A DNA stretch of 64,000 bases, from contig DASTNZ010000144.1 in assembly GCA_035762665.1 (NCBI GenBank), positions 1 through 64,000 of the forward strand, given 5' to 3'. The position numbers and the translations under genes were made by a program. Origin of the DNA: JASLBX01 sp035762665 (GTDB taxonomy: Bacteria; Actinomycetota; Actinomycetes; Jiangellales; Jiangellaceae). Below are positions 61,704 to 64,000 of the stretch, one piece after another; the first letter of the stretch is position 1; the number at the start of each line of letters is the position of its first letter. Below the pieces are notes generated by a model. It was not told the DNA's origin, searched no databases, and saw nothing but the letters and a program-made list of their open reading frames with translations.

Positions 61704-62171
61704 GTGGAGTTCACTATCCGTCACGCCACCGTTACGGACGTGCCTGCGATCATCGAGCTACTCGCCGACGACGAGATCGGCGCTACTCGCGAGACTCCTC
61801 ACGACAGGGCACCGTACGAAGAGTCGTTCGCCGCCATTGCCGCTGACCCAAACCAGCTGCTTGTGGTCGGCGAGCGCGGCGGCCAAATCGTGGCCACGAT
61901 GCAGCTCACCTTCATCCCGGGGCTCTCCCGGCGTGGCACCTGGCGGGCGCAGATCGAGGGCGTTCGAGTGGCGTCGGCCGCGCGCGGCGGCGGCCTCGGG
62001 GAGGCGTTGATGCGCTGGGCGATCGAGCAGGCACGGCAGCGGCGCTGTGCGCTCGTTCAGCTCACCAGCGACGATCGGCGGAGGGAAGCCCACCGCTTCT
62101 ACCAGCGGCTCGGCTTCACGGCCTCGCACACAGGCTTCAAGCTCCCTCTCGAGTACTCCACCTCCCCTTGA
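61704..62171 (+). CDS. GNAT-family N-acetyltransferase
   Basis: 155 residues. It starts MEFTIRHATVTDVPAIIELLADDEIG and has the acetyl-CoA loop RVASAARGGGLGEALMRWAIE (about 89-109) and HRFYQRLGF (about 132-140). Substrate unknown. The GTG at 61704 lies 49 bases from the divergent ricT start. A hairpin follows its stop. Confidence 0.85.
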   Translation: MEFTIRHATVTDVPAIIELLADDEIGATRETPHDRAPYEESFAAIAADPNQLLVVGERGGQIVATMQLTFIPGLSRRGTWRAQIEGVRVASAARGGGLGEALMRWAIEQARQRRCALVQLTSDDRRREAHRFYQRLGFTASHTGFKLPLEYSTSP

Positions 62172-62177
62172 TCGTCT

Positions 62178-62208
62178 GCACTTTCCGGCTGCATAACACG
62201 GAAAGTGC
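62178..62208. terminator. terminator hairpin between GNAT gene and holB
   Basis: A perfect 10-bp inverted repeat (62178-62187 GCACTTTCCG with 62199-62208), 11-base loop, with GATC at both outer feet. It lies between the convergent ends at 62171 and 62240. Confidence 0.7.
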
Positions 62209-62239
62209 CGATGATCACGGGGAGGGCGCGGATGGGTCG

Positions 62240-63403
62240 TCAGCCCTCGCGGAGGGTCAGGGCCATCGCCTCCAAAGTCAGCAGCGGGGCGGCGTTGGCC
62301 TCAAGAGCCTCTCGGGCCGCCACGACGGCCTCCATCCGACGCAGCGTCGACTCCGCGGTGGAACCCCGCGCGAGCCGATCGAGCGACGGCCGCTTGTCTT
62401 CGTTGATCAGTTCAGCACCGGTCGCGAGCTGTAAGGAAAGTACGTCTCGGTAGACGGCCAGCACGTCGACCAGCGCCCGGTCGATAGAGTCGCGCTGCAC
62501 CCTGGTGCGGCGCATCTTCTGCTCGCGCTCGAGTTCCTTGACGGCGGCATCCATGGCACGGGGCCGGCGGCCGACCGTACCGGCTCCGAGGGCCCTCTTC
62601 AGCTCCTCGGCTTCCCTCGCATCGAGTGCGTCGCAATGCCGCTCGGCGTCCGCCTTGGCCGCCTCGACCAGCGCGCTGGCGGCATCCAGGCAGGTACGCA
62701 GGTCGTTCAGCGAGAACGGCAACCGCAGTACTTCGTCGCGCCGGGCGCGCACCTCTTCTCCGGTGGCCAGCGCGCGAGCCCGGCCGATGTGTCCCTGTGA
62801 GACACGCGCGGCAAAAGCCGCAAGCTCGGGGTCCACACCATCTGTGTCGACGAGATACTGGGCCACCTCGTCATTCGGCGGCGTCCGTAGCTGCACGACG
62901 CGGCAGCGGGATCGGATCGTGGGGATGATGTCCTCGCCGGTCGGCGCACACAGCATCCAGACCGTCCGCCGCGGCGGTTCTTCGAGCGCGAGCAGCAGAG
63001 CGTCCGCGGCGTCCTCCCCGAGCCGGTCGGCATCCTCGACCACGACGATCTGCCAGCGGCCGCGAGACGGACGCAGGGCCGCTTTCGGCACCAGTTCGCG
63101 GATCTGCTTGATCCTGATCCACAGCCCATCGGTGACCAGGTTGGCGACGTCCGGGTGGGCGCCAGAGCGAACGTCAGCACATTCCGCGCATTCCCCGCAC
63201 CCGCCCCGAGGGCACTGGAGGGCCGTCGCAAAGGCCCGCGCCGCGACCGAGCGGCCCGATCCGGGTGGGCCGGTGAACAGCCAGCCATGTGTCATCGCGC
63301 TGCCGGCCGTGGCCTCACCTCGCAGAATGGCGGCTGCGTCGTCGACTGTGCGCTGCAGCATCGGCACGACGGTCTGCCCGATGACGGCATCCCACACCGT
63401 CAC
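62240..63403 (-). CDS. holB: DNA polymerase III subunit delta'
   Basis: 387 residues, a clamp-loader AAA+ subunit. Degenerate P-loop FTGPPGSGRSVAAR (about 43-56), a zinc-binding Cys set CPRGGCGECAEC (about 64-75), VVEDADRLGEDAADALL (DEAD-box-like Walker B variant), and the SRC sensor in TIRSRCRVVQLRTP. It starts with GTG at 63403, overlapping the tmk stop (GTGA). Confidence 0.95.
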   Translation of the reverse strand: MTVWDAVIGQTVVPMLQRTVDDAAAILRGEATAGSAMTHGWLFTGPPGSGRSVAARAFATALQCPRGGCGECAECADVRSGAHPDVANLVTDGLWIRIKQIRELVPKAALRPSRGRWQIVVVEDADRLGEDAADALLLALEEPPRRTVWMLCAPTGEDIIPTIRSRCRVVQLRTPPNDEVAQYLVDTDGVDPELAAFAARVSQGHIGRARALATGEEVRARRDEVLRLPFSLNDLRTCLDAASALVEAAKADAERHCDALDAREAEELKRALGAGTVGRRPRAMDAAVKELEREQKMRRTRVQRDSIDRALVDVLAVYRDVLSLQLATGAELINEDKRPSLDRLARGSTAESTLRRMEAVVAAREALEANAAPLLTLEAMALTLREG

Positions 63404-64000
63404 CTGTTCATCACCTTCTCGACGTGTTCTGCGATTAGCTCAGCGACCTGAGCCGGCGGCAAGGAGGCGTCCAGGACCAGGTAGCGGCCCGGGTCGGCGG
63501 CGGCTCGGTCGAGGTACGCCTGCCGGACGATCTCGTGGAACTCGGATTCCTCGCGCTCGAGCCGGTCGCCGAGCCCAGCGATGCGGGGACGGCGTACATC
63601 TTCCGGGACGTCGAGCACCACGGTCAGATCAGGCAGCAGTCCGCCGGTGGCGAACGCCGACAGAGCTGCGATTTCGTCCACACCAAGGTCACGCCCTACG
63701 CCTTGGTAGGCGATCGACGAGTCGATGTAGCGGTCGGTGATGACCACCGCGCCGCGCTCCAGGGCCGGACGGATCAGCGCCGCAACATGCTCGGCGCGGT
63801 CGGCGGCGTACAGCAACGCTTCGGCGCGTGGATCTAATCCTTCGCTGGCCACATCGAGGACGAGGCGGCGGACGTCCGGACCGATCCGGGTGTCGCCCGG
63901 TTCGTAGGTGAGCACCACTTCGTGGCCAGCCTCGCGCAGCCGCCCGGCGAGCAGGCGAGCCTGAGTGGATTTGCCCGCTCCATCGCCACCTTCGATCGCG
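63400..64000 (-). CDS. tmk: thymidylate kinase (5' end beyond window)
   Basis: About 200 residues visible. It phosphorylates dTMP to dTDP. The P-loop EGGDGAGKSTQARLL lies at the very edge of the window. The DR(Y/H) site is TDRYIDSSIAYQGVGRDLG, and the LID region LGDRLEREESEFHEIVRQAY. Only the first few residues are missing. Coupled to holB. Confidence 0.95.
   Translation of the reverse strand, partial: AIEGGDGAGKSTQARLLAGRLREAGHEVVLTYEPGDTRIGPDVRRLVLDVASEGLDPRAEALLYAADRAEHVAALIRPALERGAVVITDRYIDSSIAYQGVGRDLGVDEIAALSAFATGGLLPDLTVVLDVPEDVRRPRIAGLGDRLEREESEFHEIVRQAYLDRAAADPGRYLVLDASLPPAQVAELIAEHVEKVMNR

Overview
The window is a high-GC actinobacterial chromosome segment. GTG and TTG starts are common, short four-base start/stop overlaps are frequent, and there is an Lsr2 nucleoid protein. 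The housekeeping order is the conserved actinobacterial one: clpC, lsr2, lysS, coaX-nadC-nadB, panC, DUF2520, then folK-folB-folP-folE-ftsH-hpt-tilS-DUF2342-dacB-ppa, and at the far end ricT, holB and tmk. It resembles a Jiangella- or Nocardioides-type actinomycete, but I cannot fix the genus from sequence alone.

Layout. 1-15.9 kb: the lysine-tRNA, NAD, pantothenate and CoA block on the minus strand, interrupted by an ECF41 sigma factor facing its probable target epimerase, a STAS protein, a ComB-like phosphatase where panD might be expected, and a three-gene ABC exporter. 16-24 kb: two small membrane proteins, a long DEAH helicase with a membrane hairpin, a MidA/NDUFAF7-type methyltransferase, two bacterial PH-domain proteins and a stand-alone NuoD paralogue. 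24-28.5 kb: a glycine-betaine/choline-type ABC importer. 28.5-42.8 kb: the folate, ftsH, hpt, tilS and dacB operon, then ppa between two NlpC/P60 endopeptidases. 43-49.4 kb: an arsenic-type locus (ArsR, flavoprotein, MFS) and a His-rich CopB copper ATPase with a CsoR-like operator. 49.5-55.1 kb: an aldo/keto reductase, an ECF42 sigma module (VOC, DGPF/YCII, sigma), small proteins and a secreted M43 metalloprotease. 55.1-57.9 kb: a decayed island beside tRNA-Thr(CGU), with a frameshifted SRPBCC gene, a frameshifted excisionase-like gene, an intact DUF899 gene and a truncated IS5-type transposase. 58-64 kb: L,D-transpeptidase, secreted peptidase, RicT, GNAT, HolB and Tmk (cut by the window end).

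The most unusual signals are these. (1) Long, nearly perfect inverted repeats sit exactly at the stop codons of convergent genes. Their arms begin around TGATC, and two of them covary. (2) The NuoD paralogue keeps the HRG arginine methylated by NDUFAF7 but has Trp in place of the quinone-binding Tyr, and a MidA homologue lies close by. (3) A textbook ECF41 promoter lies in front of the epimerase. (4) folP has a tandem-repeat tail that shares sequence with the next gene. (5) A DUF1684 gene can be full length only with a CTG start. I found no CRISPR array and no complete prophage.
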